A stretch of 64,000 bases of DNA from Paragordius varius. Lineage: Eukaryota; Nematomorpha. Positions 51,701 to 63,309 of the stretch are shown here, piece by piece (the stretch's first letter is position 1; each line of letters opens with the position of its first letter). The DNA lies in assembly GCA_964247055.1 (NCBI GenBank), contig OZ176051.1, positions 5,518,001-5,582,000 on the forward strand, written 5' to 3'. Under the pieces are notes generated by a model. The model had not been told where the DNA came from and searched no databases. It saw only the letters and a program-made list of their open reading frames with translations. The position numbers and the translations under genes are program-made.

Positions 51701-54700
51701 TGTCAGTTTTTTAGTTATTAACAAAACAAATTTGGCGAAAAAGTTGGAGATGAATATTATATTACATTTTATAATTTTTTAAAATATTTTTTTTTGAATA
51801 ATACATCTTAAAGGCCATAGAATGTATATTTATGGTAATTCAATAATTAAAACCTAATAATCTACAAGATCATGATATTAAAGTGTTAAAAGAGTTAGGA
51901 AATTTCTATTTTTCCAATTTATGATCGATGCATTTTTTAGCGTTAAATATTCTTATGCGAATACTAACTATTTATGTCGAAATAAGTCATCTTTAGAATT
52001 AGTTACCATTGTTAAATCTAATAAAAATGAAATATCCCTGTCTTTATTACAATATAGTTATCAATCATAAACTTTATTGATTATTTGTGCGGCAAAAATG
52101 GGGATAATAAAAGTTTGATGAATTATATATCATTCGAAAGCCAAATGTGTCAGGATAATGAATATTACAATGATATATGCGGTTAAAATACTAGAAAAAA
52201 GTTATTTAAATTTTTATGTTACTAGACAAAATCAAAAAATCGTATTTTTACCCCACATTGGATTAAATAAAATTAATAACAATAGATGAAAACGTGTCAA
52301 TTAAATTTTATTTGTGTTAATGTATAATTCTAAACGCAAAATATTATCAACAAAGATTTTAAATTTTTCCGTAGGGGGGGGGGGGGTGTCAGAAATATTA
52401 TCAAGAATGTTGACTAAATGGCATTTGTCGTCAAATTTGAACATGAATTATTTGTATGTGGTTAGAGATTTTAATTTTATAAAAAATAATAAATTAACTC
52501 TATATGTAGAGATTACCCTATATATCGCCTCCAAAAAATTTTTAGCTTTATATAAAAAGAAATCTTTTCGATGATTTGCACCAAAGCGGAAGCTGAGTAT
52601 ATTTTTACAAAACATCCAATACATATATAATAAATATCTTTTACATACATTTCGATGCAAAAAAATTAATCTATCATTTTTCGATTTAGGAAATTTTTTA
52701 CCCGAAAATTTGATTATATATTTTTGGAAAAATTTTGGCTTTTAATACCGGCTTCAGGACATGAAAATTTAAATAAAAAATCTGAGATCTTAGACCCTTT
52801 TTTCTTCACCAAATGTATGGAAAAGATATTTATTATATATGCATTGAATGTTTTGTAAAAATATACCTTTGGTGAAAATTATTGAAACAATTTCTTTTTT
52901 ATATAAGCCTTTAAAATTTTTTGATGGCGATACATTGGATAATCTATATATCAGGGCTTGGAACCGCATGGAACCGGAACCCGGTTCCTGGGATTTTAAC
53001 AAGAATCAGTTCCATTGGGATGGAACTAACGCGGTTCCGGTTCCACTTCTCCGGGAATCACCCCGGTACCGATTCCAAAATTTCAGAAATCACCCCGGTT
53101 CTATCTATAAATTTTTAGGAATCAACCCGGTTCCGGTTCCAAACGTTCAGGAACCAACCCAGTTCCGGTTAAACCCCCTTGATTTCTGGTTCCCATATGA
53201 TTTTTATCATAAAAATTTTATTTTATTATTTAAATTTGATTGCACTACCTATTACTACTTCAAACTTTAAACCTAAAATTAAGCGCTTATATTATATTAG
53301 CGATACTTTGTGAATTTTAGGCGATTCTGTTCTAAAAAACTAATAGTCATAAGTCAAGTTTATTTATAATACATATGTTCGTATAGATAGGTCTTTGTTG
53401 AAAGGAGTTTTTTCACCCGTAATTTTATATTTTCAGATTGTGAAGCTGTTTGACCAGCGAATTGCTTGGTGCAATTTTCTAAAGTTATATAAAGATTTTT
53501 TAGATGCCATACTTAATTTACTCTCATTTTATATTTTTCTTATACATTTTCCTATTAAATTTTTATAATTTGTTTCATTTATTATGCTAGACTATATTTC
53601 TTTCACTATACATTTGGCAATTTATAATAAATTGTTTGATTTAGAGTTGTTAATATTTTGGTTTATTATAATAATAATTTTGTAAATCATTTAATCAAAA
53701 GTCAGGAACCAAAAATGGAACCGGTTCTACATGTAAAGAACCGGTTCCGGAACCGCTAAACTTTTAAAAAACCAACGCGGTTCCGATTCCATTTGTTCAG
53801 GAACCACCCCGGTTCCGGTTCCAAAATATCAAGAACCGCGCGGTTCTACTTTTAAATTCTTAAGAACCAAGGCGGTTCTGGTTCCACTTGTTCAGGAACC
53901 GACCCGGTTCCGGTTCCTTTTTTGTACCGGTTCCAAGCCCTGCTATATATATTAATATATGATTGCTTTAATTAAAAATAATCTTTCAGTGCATATTAAT
54001 TAGTTTCTTGTTCAAATTTGACGACAAGATGCCATCATTTAGCTAATATTCTTGATAATCTTTCTGGGACCTCCTGAAAAATTTAAAATCTTTGTTGATA
54101 ACATGTTGCGTTTAGAATTATCCTTATTTAATTTTGGCTAATACTAGAATATTTAAATAACTTTATCTCTACCATTTTAACCGCATATATCATTTAAATA
54201 TTTAGTATGCTGAAGCTTATAGCCATCGAATAAAATACCATTTGCACTTCAAGAGTGTCTTTGAACACTTCGAGTCTATCCTTGAACATTTCAAGTTGGT
54301 CCCTAAAAAATTCAAGTGGGTGTTTGAACATTTCAAGTTGGTACTTGAACATTTTAAATTGGTTCCAAAATTGATTAGTTTAAATTAAACCATTTTCGCA
54401 ATTATTTTATCATTTTATTATTTTTTACTTAATTTATTATATATTTATTCACTTTATAATAAAATTTTTTATTCAAAAACCACTTTTTTGTTTCAAACTA
54501 ATTTTTTCCAATTTAACAAAATTATTAACTTTTAAATGTTTTTAATAAAAAATTAAATTATTATTAACCCAGAAAACTTATATTGTTTAATTTATTTAAA
54601 TCTTAAAATCTATATACTGAATAAAGATATACGGTTTCTAAATGATTAAAAATTGATAATTCAAAGTTTATGTTAAATAAAGAAAATAGGTCAAAAATAA

Positions 54701-56196
54701 TAAAAAAGATAAATGATGCACGATTTGATTGATAAATTATGAACAAAACAAAAAAGTCAAAAGACCAACTTGAGGTGGTTGAAAAGTGTTCAAGGATTGA
54801 ATTGCTAATGGTATCTAAATAAGTCATTTTGCTACGCATCGTTTTATGCAAAGAAAGTATTAAAAATATTTCAAGAAATGCAATTTTTACCAATTAAAAA
54901 ATATATAATTAATTTTATGTATGATAAACATATGTTTTAGAGGATTAATTATTTTTGAAGCGGTTTCAGTCACCAATAATCACTTATGCCAGATTTCCAT
55001 CTGCATATAAAAGACTTTAATGGCAAACATACTATATTTAGGCGAGTTTTTTAAATTATAAATTAACCTTCAAATCCCTTGTATTGTTCAAGGTTATAGA
55101 CAATTTGTAGCTTGATGTGAAATTGTAAAAGCAATTTTGTTCAACTAAAAAGGACCGATTCCCATAAGCGACATCTTGACTTATATTGTTTTCTTGATAG
55201 CATATAATTACTCTTAAATCATACCAGGGTACATCAACGTAAAACTAATAAAAAAACTGGATTTTAATTTTGTCAAATATGTTGAAATATTCAATAAATA
55301 AATCTTAAAGAAATCACCTCTGGTTTAAAATTCGTGTTTAAATAACTCCAAAAACTTCGATCATTTTCTCCCAAATAATAGACATATCGTATATTCCGAA
55401 AATTAAGGTAAATTTGCTGTGGTAAAATGAATACCAAATTTCCAAAATTGTTGTGGATGCATGGCAACATGGTAGAAAAATATCTGAAAAAACAATTTTA
55501 TGGTAAATTTGAAAAATATGAAGCACACATATTCTCAATCTTTCATTATTATAGAGCTTCTTTTTTTAAATATCATTTAAGGGTTAAAAATTATTATTTC
55601 GAATCGAAAAGTTTTTAACAATCGGTTTATAATAATTCTTTTTTAAAAAAAATGCATAGCGCAAAAATTTACAACAAAGCCATTTTAATGAGGGGCGTGT
55701 TTAAGAAAATGAAACCCCAAAACCGAAAATTACCATTTATAGTAAAAACTGAAATTATACGGACAGAGCAAAAATATAAAGACAAATATTTTTTTCTAAA
55801 AGACAATACTTTTATAAACCTTAATTTTTCTCATATAAATTATATAATAACTGTAAAATATATAATTGATTGTGAATTAGCAATTTAAAATAATTAGTTA
55901 TGTTTTTAAAAATGAAGTTTATAAAATTATGGTTGTCTTTTAGTAAAAAACATCTGTCTTTATATTTTTAGGTCTTGTCCGTATAATTTTAAATTTTACT
56001 GTATTTTGCTTCGAGTTCTTTTTTGTAAATTTATTTTTAATTATTTTCAATCAATCAATTATTAACCTTTGATTAAGACGAAATGCTCTGTTCAGGTAGC
56101 ATCGTTGGCTAGGAGGTAATGAAATACAATCATTATCATCACTTTGCGCTTGTCTAACTACAGTAATAATAGGAATTAGATAGACTAAGTGTATAC
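45751..56196 (-). CDS. Unrecognised secreted ten-cysteine protein, paralogue B
   Basis: Tandem paralogue of the gene at 30897-35557, same strand. Exons in transcription order: 56068-56196 (alternative acceptor gives 56185), 55318-55483, 55068-55244, 50248-50440, 48491-48532, 48338-48431, 47760-47937, 46787-46891, 45751-45951 with stop. All are GT-AG and in phase; about 428 residues. The first traced exon reads LVYLIPIITVVRQAQSDDND, a hydrophobic run followed by a cleavage-like site, then ISLPPSQRCYLNRAF. All ten cysteines of paralogue A are kept (NDC, QRC, LPC, IIC, QNC, IPC, NLC, INC, IRC, AIC). Glycosylation sites include NISQ, NRSF, NFT, NNTR and NCS. The introns are about twice as long as in A because of inserted transposons. 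The ATG exon was not found. Function unknown; probably extracellular. Confidence 0.75.
46256..46535. mobile_element. Palindromic MITE, family 2
   Basis: Left arm CAGAATAAATATTGAAATTA, then TACGGACAAGACGTAAAAA; right arm is the inverse, with TTTTTACGTTTTCCGCATAA and ending TTTACTG-TA. Lies in the last intron region of paralogue B. Confidence 0.75.
46962..47135. mobile_element. Palindromic MITE, family 1 (eroded right arm)
   Basis: It begins TA-CAGTATGAGTAAGCATACA and holds the inner GCTGCATATGCTATATGGC. The right end (TCAGCAAGGTATACCTTATA) is diverged. Lies in an intron of paralogue B. Confidence 0.7.
50557..51535. mobile_element. CACTA-ended non-autonomous element (copy 3)
   Basis: Ends CACTAGAAACTTTTTCGAGC and, inverted, CATCAGTCAACAAGGTTTTG, flanked by TTA on both sides. 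Subterminal GAGCACCACCACTAAAATTT matches AAGCACCACCACTCAAACTT of copy 1, so this is the same subfamily. It contains ACCTAGTGGATAT near 50876. It lies in the large intron of paralogue B. Confidence 0.8.
52110..54225. mobile_element. Long foldback element split by a hAT MITE
   Basis: Left arm, about 52110-52680; right arm is its inverse, 52795-52951 plus 53951-54225. Matched pairs include TCAACAAAGATTTTAAATTT (52347) against its inverse (54080), ATATATGCGGTTAAAATA (52172) against the inverse near 54180, and TTACAAAACATCCAATACAT (52604) against the inverse near 52845. Without the 991-bp insert the arms are about 550 bp around a centre near 52735. No coding frame. A 13-G run lies in the left arm at about 52374. 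Confidence 0.75.
52952..53942. mobile_element. hAT MITE with GGAACC-rich tandem arrays
   Basis: Perfect 8-bp target duplication CTATATAT (52944-52951 and 53943-53950). Terminal inverted repeat CAGGGCTTGGAACCG at both ends. Arrays of a roughly 30-bp unit containing CAGGAACC and CCCGGTTCCGGTTCCAAA fill 52970-53180 and 53700-53930, in the same orientation but rich in the palindrome GGAACCGGTTCC. The middle is AT-rich and noncoding. It sits inside the right arm of the foldback element at 52110-54225. Confidence 0.92.
54234..54816. mobile_element. Second foldback element with roughly 21-bp repeat arms
   Basis: The left arm (54250-54365) is a degenerate array of TTGAACATTTCAAGTTGGTCC-type 21-bp units, each under 21 bases when trimmed. 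The right arm (54763-54805) is the inverse: ACCAACTTGAGGTGGTTGAA and AGTGTTCAAGGATTGAATTG. Terminal sequence ATACCATTTGCA at the left matches the inverse ATACCATTAGCA at the right, and resembles the ATACCATTTA termini of the element at 33166-33604, though the repeat unit differs in sequence. Confidence 0.7.
55738..56003. mobile_element. Palindromic MITE, family 2
   Basis: Left arm GTAAAAACTGAAATTATACG, then GACAGAGCAAAAATATAAAG; right arm the inverse, with CTTTATATTTTTAGGTCTTG and TCCGTATAATTTTAAATTTTACTG-TA in two pieces. Lies between the first two traced exons of paralogue B. Confidence 0.75.
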
Positions 56197-56402
56197 TGAA
56201 AGATATTATTAATTAAACTTTACAATTTTGGAATTAATAAAATTGAGAGTGTCACCAAATTATATACCCATTTCTTATTGTGACCCCAAAAAAGTTAAAT
56301 TATATTTTAAAAAAATTAAGCATAATAGTACTGTCTTTTAAAATTAATAGCCGTTGATTTTTACTTATTCAATTTTGATTGTAAATAATTTAATAAAATT
56401 AA

Positions 56403-58712
56403 ACAACAACTTTGACTTTTTCAATAGCCATTCTATAATTTAAAATTGTTCCATTAGAGTACATAATAATATATCTGAAAAAAAATTGGTTTAACGACTA
56501 AATTTTTTTTTTGTGGTTATCGATAATTTTTGGTCCCGATTTAACATCAAACAAATTTTTAAAATTAAAAATGTTAGATATAGAGCCATGTATTTTATAT
56601 GATTTGAAAGAGCGCGAACTGTATTTTTCGAATGGTAGTTGGTCATTTAAATCAATCTGATGTAAAAGTTATTTGGATTTATATGATCTAAATTTTTAAC
56701 CAAAAATTAATAATTTATTTTTATATAATTGTTAGGGTTAGATTAGTTAAAAACTTAAAATAATATTTGAAAGCTTTTGGTTTGTTTTTCATAAAATTAT
56801 TATCAATTATTTTACCTAGTGGATACAAAAATGCATAATTATAACTAGCTTTTAATTTTTAAATTGAAATAAGCCTCTAAAGAAAATAAATTAATATTGA
56901 TGAGATGGTAATTTTAAAAAAAACATAACTTAAAAATAGCTGTTTTGAATGACATATAAGCAATAAATAAGTGTTTTAGTCAAAAAACTTTCTTGTGTTA
57001 TTTTTTTGGACATTCATTGCCATCTTTACAAAATTTATTTTCATCCATTAGTTTTAAAAATATATTAATTAAAAAAAACGCTCTCGTTTCACACGTTTGT
57101 CGCTCTAAGTCGGCTTACGCCAAGGATGCGTTTCATCACCAATTCTTTTATAGTTCTTTTAACTTCTTTTCGGAAATAAAAATAAACACATAATACCGGA
57201 AAACACACATAAAAATTTCGTAAACTCAAAGATCTTTTTGTCCTAACGAGATGGATTTGTTTAAAGAGGGACCGAAACATGCACCAGTAACCACAGTCAA
57301 TACCAGAGAATTCGTAAAATATTTGAAGACGTTTTGGAACAGAATGACCAAATTAGAAACGATATATACAAAACATTAAAACGCACCTTACATGTCAAAC
57401 CCAACAATAACAAGGAAGACATTAAAATTATTAAAATGCTAAAAACTTTCAAAGACGTCATGTTTGCCAAAGCAGACAAGGCAACTTCATAGTAGCTTTG
57501 AATACAACTGATTACGAAAAAAACATATGTGAAATGCTTTCAGATGAACTCTCATATACTCGATCAAATCAAACTCTACTCAAAAAACTGGTGACTAAAT
57601 AACGAAGATGAAGAATAAACAACACCTTGATGATAATACATTCAAAATATTAGTCCCCTATTCACAAAAATGTTCTATCTACGCTAACCGAAAATTGACA
57701 AGCCTTCCAATCCGTTAAGACCAGTTGTTGAACAGCTCCAACCTACAATATAAGTAAATATCTAACAAACTTGTTCGATCCGTTACTATGTAAATGGTAT
57801 AAAAAATTCCTTTGAACTGGCACAAATAATCGTAACTTAGTGATAACAGAGGAAGATGAACTATCATCGTTCGATGGAACGTCACACGAGTATTCCTCCT
57901 GACTGATTCTTAAGGAATTCGTTTACATACATAGAGACTATTTTAAAAAGCATTTCCACTTAAGTTCATGCATCCTCTTAATCCAGACAATTTTGCACAA
58001 CTATTTCTCCTTTAAAAGTGATTATTACAAACCAAAAACGGAACCCCTATGGGTAGCAGCTTCTCTTCAGACATAGGTGGTCTCAGACACATTGAAGAAA
58101 GCGTTTTGGCAAACAACGAAATAAAATTTTAATAGAGATATGTTGGTGACATCTTGGTAAAAGACTCAGAAATTAATCAAAATAAATAATTGAAGCACTG
58201 AACAACGAATCGGAATTAAAATTGACAAAGAAGAGGAAATCGAAAATTCAATACCATTTTTAGACATTTTCATATCTAAAATCCTATATGACAACATGGT
58301 ATTCATCACCACTAAAGTTCATTATAAAAAATTATTTAATTTCAGTTTTCTATCATTGGAGTCTAATCAGCCGCCATTCATCTACAAAGGCATAGTATCC
58401 AACTATATAAGGCGCACACTGCTTCGAGAAAATTTGTGTTTTTAATAAATTTATTTTTATTTCCTACATTATTCGCCACGTTAATACGAATCTTATTTAA
58501 CAACCCTCGTCGTTACCCACCCAGTTTATAAAATTTGTTGTAAATTTTCAAAGAAAAAAATTTTTAATAAAATTTTGATAAAGAGGGTGCATCATCAAAA
58601 AAATCAAAAAAAAATCCTTTGGTGGAATTATAATTTATATTTCAGATTTCCTGATAAAATTTAATCAGAAAATGCAAAAAACTCGAGCGGCAGAAAAATT
58701 TGTTGTCTAGTG
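56403..58712. mobile_element. CACTA-ended element (copy 4) split by a Penelope-like relic
   Basis: The right end, inverted, is CACTAGACAACAAATTTTTC next to TAA. The left end is eroded (AACAACAACTTTG next to TAA). The body follows copy 2 (10315-11433) in inverse orientation: ACCTAGTGGATAC near 56815, then CGCTCTCGTTTCACACGTTT near 57080, and after the insertion AAATTTTGATAAAGAGGG near 58570. The extra 1.4 kb at about 57110-58500 is the Penelope-like sequence. Confidence 0.7.
57230..58450 (+). mobile_element. Degraded Penelope-like retroelement (reverse transcriptase part)
   Basis: Translated pieces resemble the Penelope-like reverse transcriptase in the expected order: a KADK and DYEKNICEMLSD region near 57470-57550, RPVVEQLQPTISKYLTNLFD near 57720, TPMGSSFSSDIGG near 58040, RYVGDIL near 58140 (in place of the YVDD motif), and the SNQPPFIYKGIVSNYIRR end near 58365. 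Many frame breaks separate them, so it is an old relic. No GIY-YIG endonuclease region was recognised. Confidence 0.7.
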
Positions 58713-60205
58713 TAATTAATTTTTAATTGTTTACCCCTGTTTTACAATTATAAAAACTTTCAGTAAAATCCCTTTAAAATTATTAAAACTTTAATAGTAA
58801 TGTCACATCTGAATAATGTATTCTAGACAAATTAATGGTTTAAAAAATATAAACGATATTTATATATATACTGCAGAATGAATATATGAGTGATAGAATA
58901 ATGGTAATACTCATTGCGGTAATTTTAAGACAAAAAATATTTAAATATTTATCTATTATCAAAATATTTGGTTTATAAACGATTTAATTTTAATTCCTGG
59001 ACAACTTTTTTTTGATAAACTTTAAAAATTATCATCAGGTAATATTTATTAAATCAATTAATTTAAAAAATTTCGATTATAAATACCAATACTCATATTT
59101 TTATGTTTAAGGTCAAATCAGTGTGCTTTCATTATTATTATGTTTAGAGTTACCTTGATTTTTTTGATACTAATCATTTTTTAAAAACATTTTATTGAAG
59201 GTAACTAAATATATAATTTTTAAATATTTTCCATCATTTTTTTAAATCCTATCATACTAATTCCGATCCAAATATTTAATTGGATATATAAAAATTATTT
59301 ACTTATTATAAATATATATTTATTGAATAAAAAATTAATAATGACTTAGAAGACTGAGTGTGCTGAAATATAGTGAATTTGGAATCAGATTCATATATAT
59401 ATATTTATATATATATATATATTGTGCAAATAGGTTTAATTAATCCAATGTGTCGTGTTGTCGGCAACAATAGAAACATAATTTGTACAAATGGGGTTGT
59501 CTTTGTATGGTTTGGTACATAAACAAATCTAAGTCAAAAAATAGAGTAACTATAGATATATAAATTGGAGAGATATAAAATCCGAAAGATTTTTTATAGT
59601 TTTACTAAGACCTAAATTCTGTTTAGACTGCTTTAAAGTTTACCAATTAAGCCAGTGGTTCCAAGCCTTTTTTTGTTCATGCCCCATTAAAGTTTAAAAT
59701 TAATTCTTGCGCCGCCCTCTCCAAAAAAATCAAAATAATGTAAAATATATTATTATTGAGATCCTTATAATTGCATCTTTTGAAATATTTTTTCCGTATC
59801 GGTGACAATCTTGATAATTCGCACTAGAATTTAATTTGAGTTAGTTTTATTTTTAATTTAAATTCTCTAAATATTTTAGATTTTCTACCCCCCCCCCCTT
59901 CGGGATTTTAACCACTAAATTAACTGATTTAGACATATTATTAGATTATTCTGAACCTATGTGTTTTATTTAGGCGCTATAATTTTAATTAATTTTATCT
60001 TATGACGAAATGCTAAAAGCAACGCAAACCATCGGCCTCATAAAAGATTTAATATTTAATTTTACGTGTAAATATGAACCAACTACAAATTTTTTATAAT
60101 GATATTAATAGGCCAGTTTTATTAATGCCACATTATATTATTTTTTGTAACATATTGAGTTGTGTCTTCTAATTTTAGATATTCCTATCAAAAAGTGACC
60201 GGCCT
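58713..60205. other. Intergenic region between paralogue B and the next gene
   Basis: No supported gene. Contains a TA run near 59396-59421 and the hAT MITE at 59653-59917; the rest is AT-rich without visible structure. Confidence 0.5.
59653..59917. mobile_element. hAT MITE related to 14881-15181, opposite orientation
   Basis: It starts CAGTGGTTCCAAGCCTTTTT and continues TTGTTCATGCCCC and CTTGCGCCGCCCTC, matching the inverse of the right end of the 14881-15181 copy. It ends TTAACCACTA after a run of ten or more C. Flanks AATTAAGC and AATTAACT agree at six of eight bases, a worn target duplication. Confidence 0.65.
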
Positions 60206-62383
60206 TTATTTATAGAAAATGTTAATAAGATTTTCCAATTTTAGTTTTTTATCCCCAGCTGCGACTGCCCAAAAAGATTTTTCAAAAGTAGGGAATTGTA
60301 TTAGTTTACCCAAGTCTTTAAAAATCGTCTGCCAGGGGCTGAGACAGTGAAATGATTTTCAGTTTTAGAATGATAAATAAGAAATTTTTACCACTTATAT
60401 GATCCTTCTTTTTTATATTGGATGGAACGGAGATTTTATTGTGTAGTTCATTGAGGCTTTCTTCAATGACCTTGATTTGACTGCACGATAAACAACAAAA
60501 AAATTAAGTATCATAATTTATTAACCATTTTATTTTTTTTTCTTTATATAAAGATATTATTATTAAGGAACATAATAAGTATTGATTAAGTTATTTTATA
60601 AAACTGAACGATTAAAAATTATCAACAATTTAACAGGTTATTGTTTGTATTTATTAAAAAAACTGTTGTGTTATTCTAAGTTTGAGAGGTTAGACATAAA
60701 ATAATCCCCTTAATCCTAAATTATATTTAAGCCCTTTCTTTTTCAAATAAAAGTTAACTCCAAAATCTAAACAATGTTTACTCATCTAAATGTTGCAAAA
60801 ACCGTGTAGGGTCGTATTTATTTATAGGGTTAGGTTGAGTTATAAGATTTTTTCTGTTTAGATTTTCATGAGGGGACATATCATGTGGTTTAACTAAAGT
60901 ATTTTTAGTATCAGCCGTTTCTTGTGTATTAAAATTTTTGAGCACGTAGGATTCATTTTGTGATAGAGGATTAATGATGGTTGGATTCGGTGTCATAATG
61001 TTATTATCTTGAATGGGTAATGGCTGTTCATCATTACTGTTCAAATTATTTTCACCTTTCGAGTTTCTTCCAATTTTACCATATAAACTGGCTATTTTGA
61101 GAGATCTTCGTTTCAATAAACTTATTTCCTTGGTGCTTTTCGCCGCATTCTGATTCGATACTAATGAATCATTTGACCCTTGGGGTTTAGTAATATTTTT
61201 GATTGGATGATTTTCGCTAGTATTGGAGCAATATGACGGAGATCGGACTATATGAAAATAGAAAATAATTGGATATTAATGTTGTTTATTATTTGTAATT
61301 ATACATTAATATTTCATTACATTTAGATTTTTTTGTTAGCCATGACATTTTGGGTAGTTTTATACCCCCCCAGTAAATAGTAAACAAACAAATGCTTTGA
61401 ATGTTTTGCTTAAATCCAATTATCGAACCCTCTTCACCCCTATAAAAAAACTTAGAATTTTTACTGGTTTTTACATGGAGTTCCGAATTCAGATATAAAA
61501 CACGATTAAAACGAACGGCTGATATTTTAATAAATATTTATTTATTTACCTGTTGCATTCACGATTTAACAAAAAACAATAATAGATTGCGACGACTAAG
61601 TTTGAGTTGAGGATTTTCTAATAATTATATTTGTTAAAAAATTTGTATCATGCGTCTAAAAGGCTTAAGAGAGCATATTCTTAAATTTGGCCCAATGATA
61701 TATGTATTTTTTGAGATATTTTAATTATAAATGGCTTTCAAAAAGTACCCCAAAACGTTATAAAGTGTTAAAACAATTGTTTCACCTAAGCCCAGCGCAG
61801 GAAAATATATTTTACTGTGTAATTTTTTTTGTTACACTATCTAATAATATAAATCTTATTGAATAAATAAAAATTGTAGTTGAGTCATAACAGATTGCGA
61901 GCTAGATATTTTAGACTAAACAATTAAGGGGTCTATAACGAAATCAAGCTCAACGATTTGGAGAAATAAGGTATAAATGATACAAATAAAAAGCAAATTT
62001 ACAAACTATGGTAAGATGATATAGGAATTTCTTGAATTAATAATTTGCATTTACGGCAATTGACTAATAAATATTCCAGACAATGGATGACAAAATTTAT
62101 GATTCCATCAATATCTTTGAGGTGTTTTCTACAAAAAAAATTAATAAATATTAATAAATAAAAATTAAATTGATAAAAATTAAATTGATAAAAATCTCTT
62201 GTTGACAGCATTGTTAAACCTTTTGGTTGTTTGTAACATTTTTCCAAACAATTTAATTTCGTCCACGCACACATCCAATTTGGCTTCTATGGTGTCACGC
62301 AATTTTTCATTGTCCAGATAAGTACCAATCCAACTTATACTCTCATGAAAACTGGCAATATCCAAAGAGAATTCGGAAATTTT
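60206..62383 (-). CDS. Unrecognised gene, 3' part (partial)
   Basis: Not recognised. Exons in transcription order: 62220-62383, 62007-62128, 60782-61247, 60392-60480, 60206-60315 with stop. All joins are GT-AG and keep phase, the last via a weak acceptor TTTTTAAAG. The visible protein is about 315 residues. Residues 1-95 look helical and folded (DIASFHESISWIGTYLDNEK, AKLDVCVDEIKLFGKML, HLKDIDGIINFVIHCLEYLL). About 155 residues rich in Asn, Pro, Ser and Lys follow and are probably disordered (RRSLKIASLYGKIGRNSKGE). Then comes a short amphipathic helix (IKVIEESLNELHNKIS) and a C-terminal block (FEKSFWAVAAGDKKLKLENL). No signal or membrane segment is seen. A cytoplasmic or nuclear scaffold-like protein is a guess. 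Exons 5' of 62383 were not found in the window. Confidence 0.65.
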
Positions 62384-62963
62384 CTATATTTTATGAATAA
62401 TATCATTATAAAGTGTAATTCACACGGAAAATTTAAATGGTTTTAAAGTTGATGATGAGGCGTTTAAAATATATAATCGAAATAAGCCTTAATAATTAAA
62501 ATGTGCGACGTTTATTGTTATAAGTGTCTTGACTCGTTTTAAACAATCTAGTATATTAGATAAATGTAGTATAATAATAAAACACTATATTTTTCTTTAA
62601 TATAATGGGGGTTTTCAATTTAGATTCGATTAAAGTAAGCCACCTAAGAAATGTCAAAAATTTTCGATTGATTAAACTCACCTAACTATCACATCATACA
62701 AAATAAAATTGGGTCAACTAAAAAATTGGGAGGTAATCGCTACAAACAATTATAAATATACTTAAATTTGGCAAAACTCACAAACGAATATAATATCAGG
62801 TGTTTTACTTTATTTTGATTATATGGCGTTTGATTCATGAAATCACCGACTCTGGGGTATTTTTGTTTTAAAATATACATATATGTGCTTGTAACAGACG
62901 TGCATTTAACATTCAAGTTTTATGGTGAGGCAAACGCATGTAATCAGAAATTATAAATTATGT

Positions 62964-62994
<31 letters not shown>

Positions 62995-63300
62995 AAAATG
63001 TTAATATACGCGGGGACAGCTTTAAGACAATTAACAAAAACATTCAATCAAAAAACATCAAAGACACCAGAAATTTAATTGTCGGTCGAGAATGCACTAC
63101 GTTAAATTATATAAATTTTTGGCTACAAATACCTATTGGTCAATTATTTTTTGAAAATTATTATGTGTTTTAAGGGCTGAACACCATAAAACTCGACATA
63201 TTATTAGGATCAAATTTATAATAAAACCTCATAATGATTAAAAAGCTGTATAACAAAATATTTAAAAGTTTTATATTGACAAGAAAAATTTAATCTATAT
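62384..63300. other. AT-rich stretch, no gene seen
   Basis: Presumably intron or upstream sequence of the gene at 60206-62383. It holds a TA run at 62962-62990 and nothing else identifiable. Confidence 0.4.
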
Positions 63301-63309
63301 ATATATATA

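Noticed and set aside
52848-53270. 140-residue open frame
   Set aside because: It runs across a foldback arm into the GGAACC arrays of a MITE; its Pro-Val-Pro-rich part is a translation of the array.
60230-60330. On the + strand, a reading resembling a hAT dimerisation motif (FPAATAQKDFSK-like)
   Set aside because: The same bases form the terminal - strand exon of the gene at 60206-62383, which fits in phase, length and stop. No hAT ends or other transposase pieces surround it.
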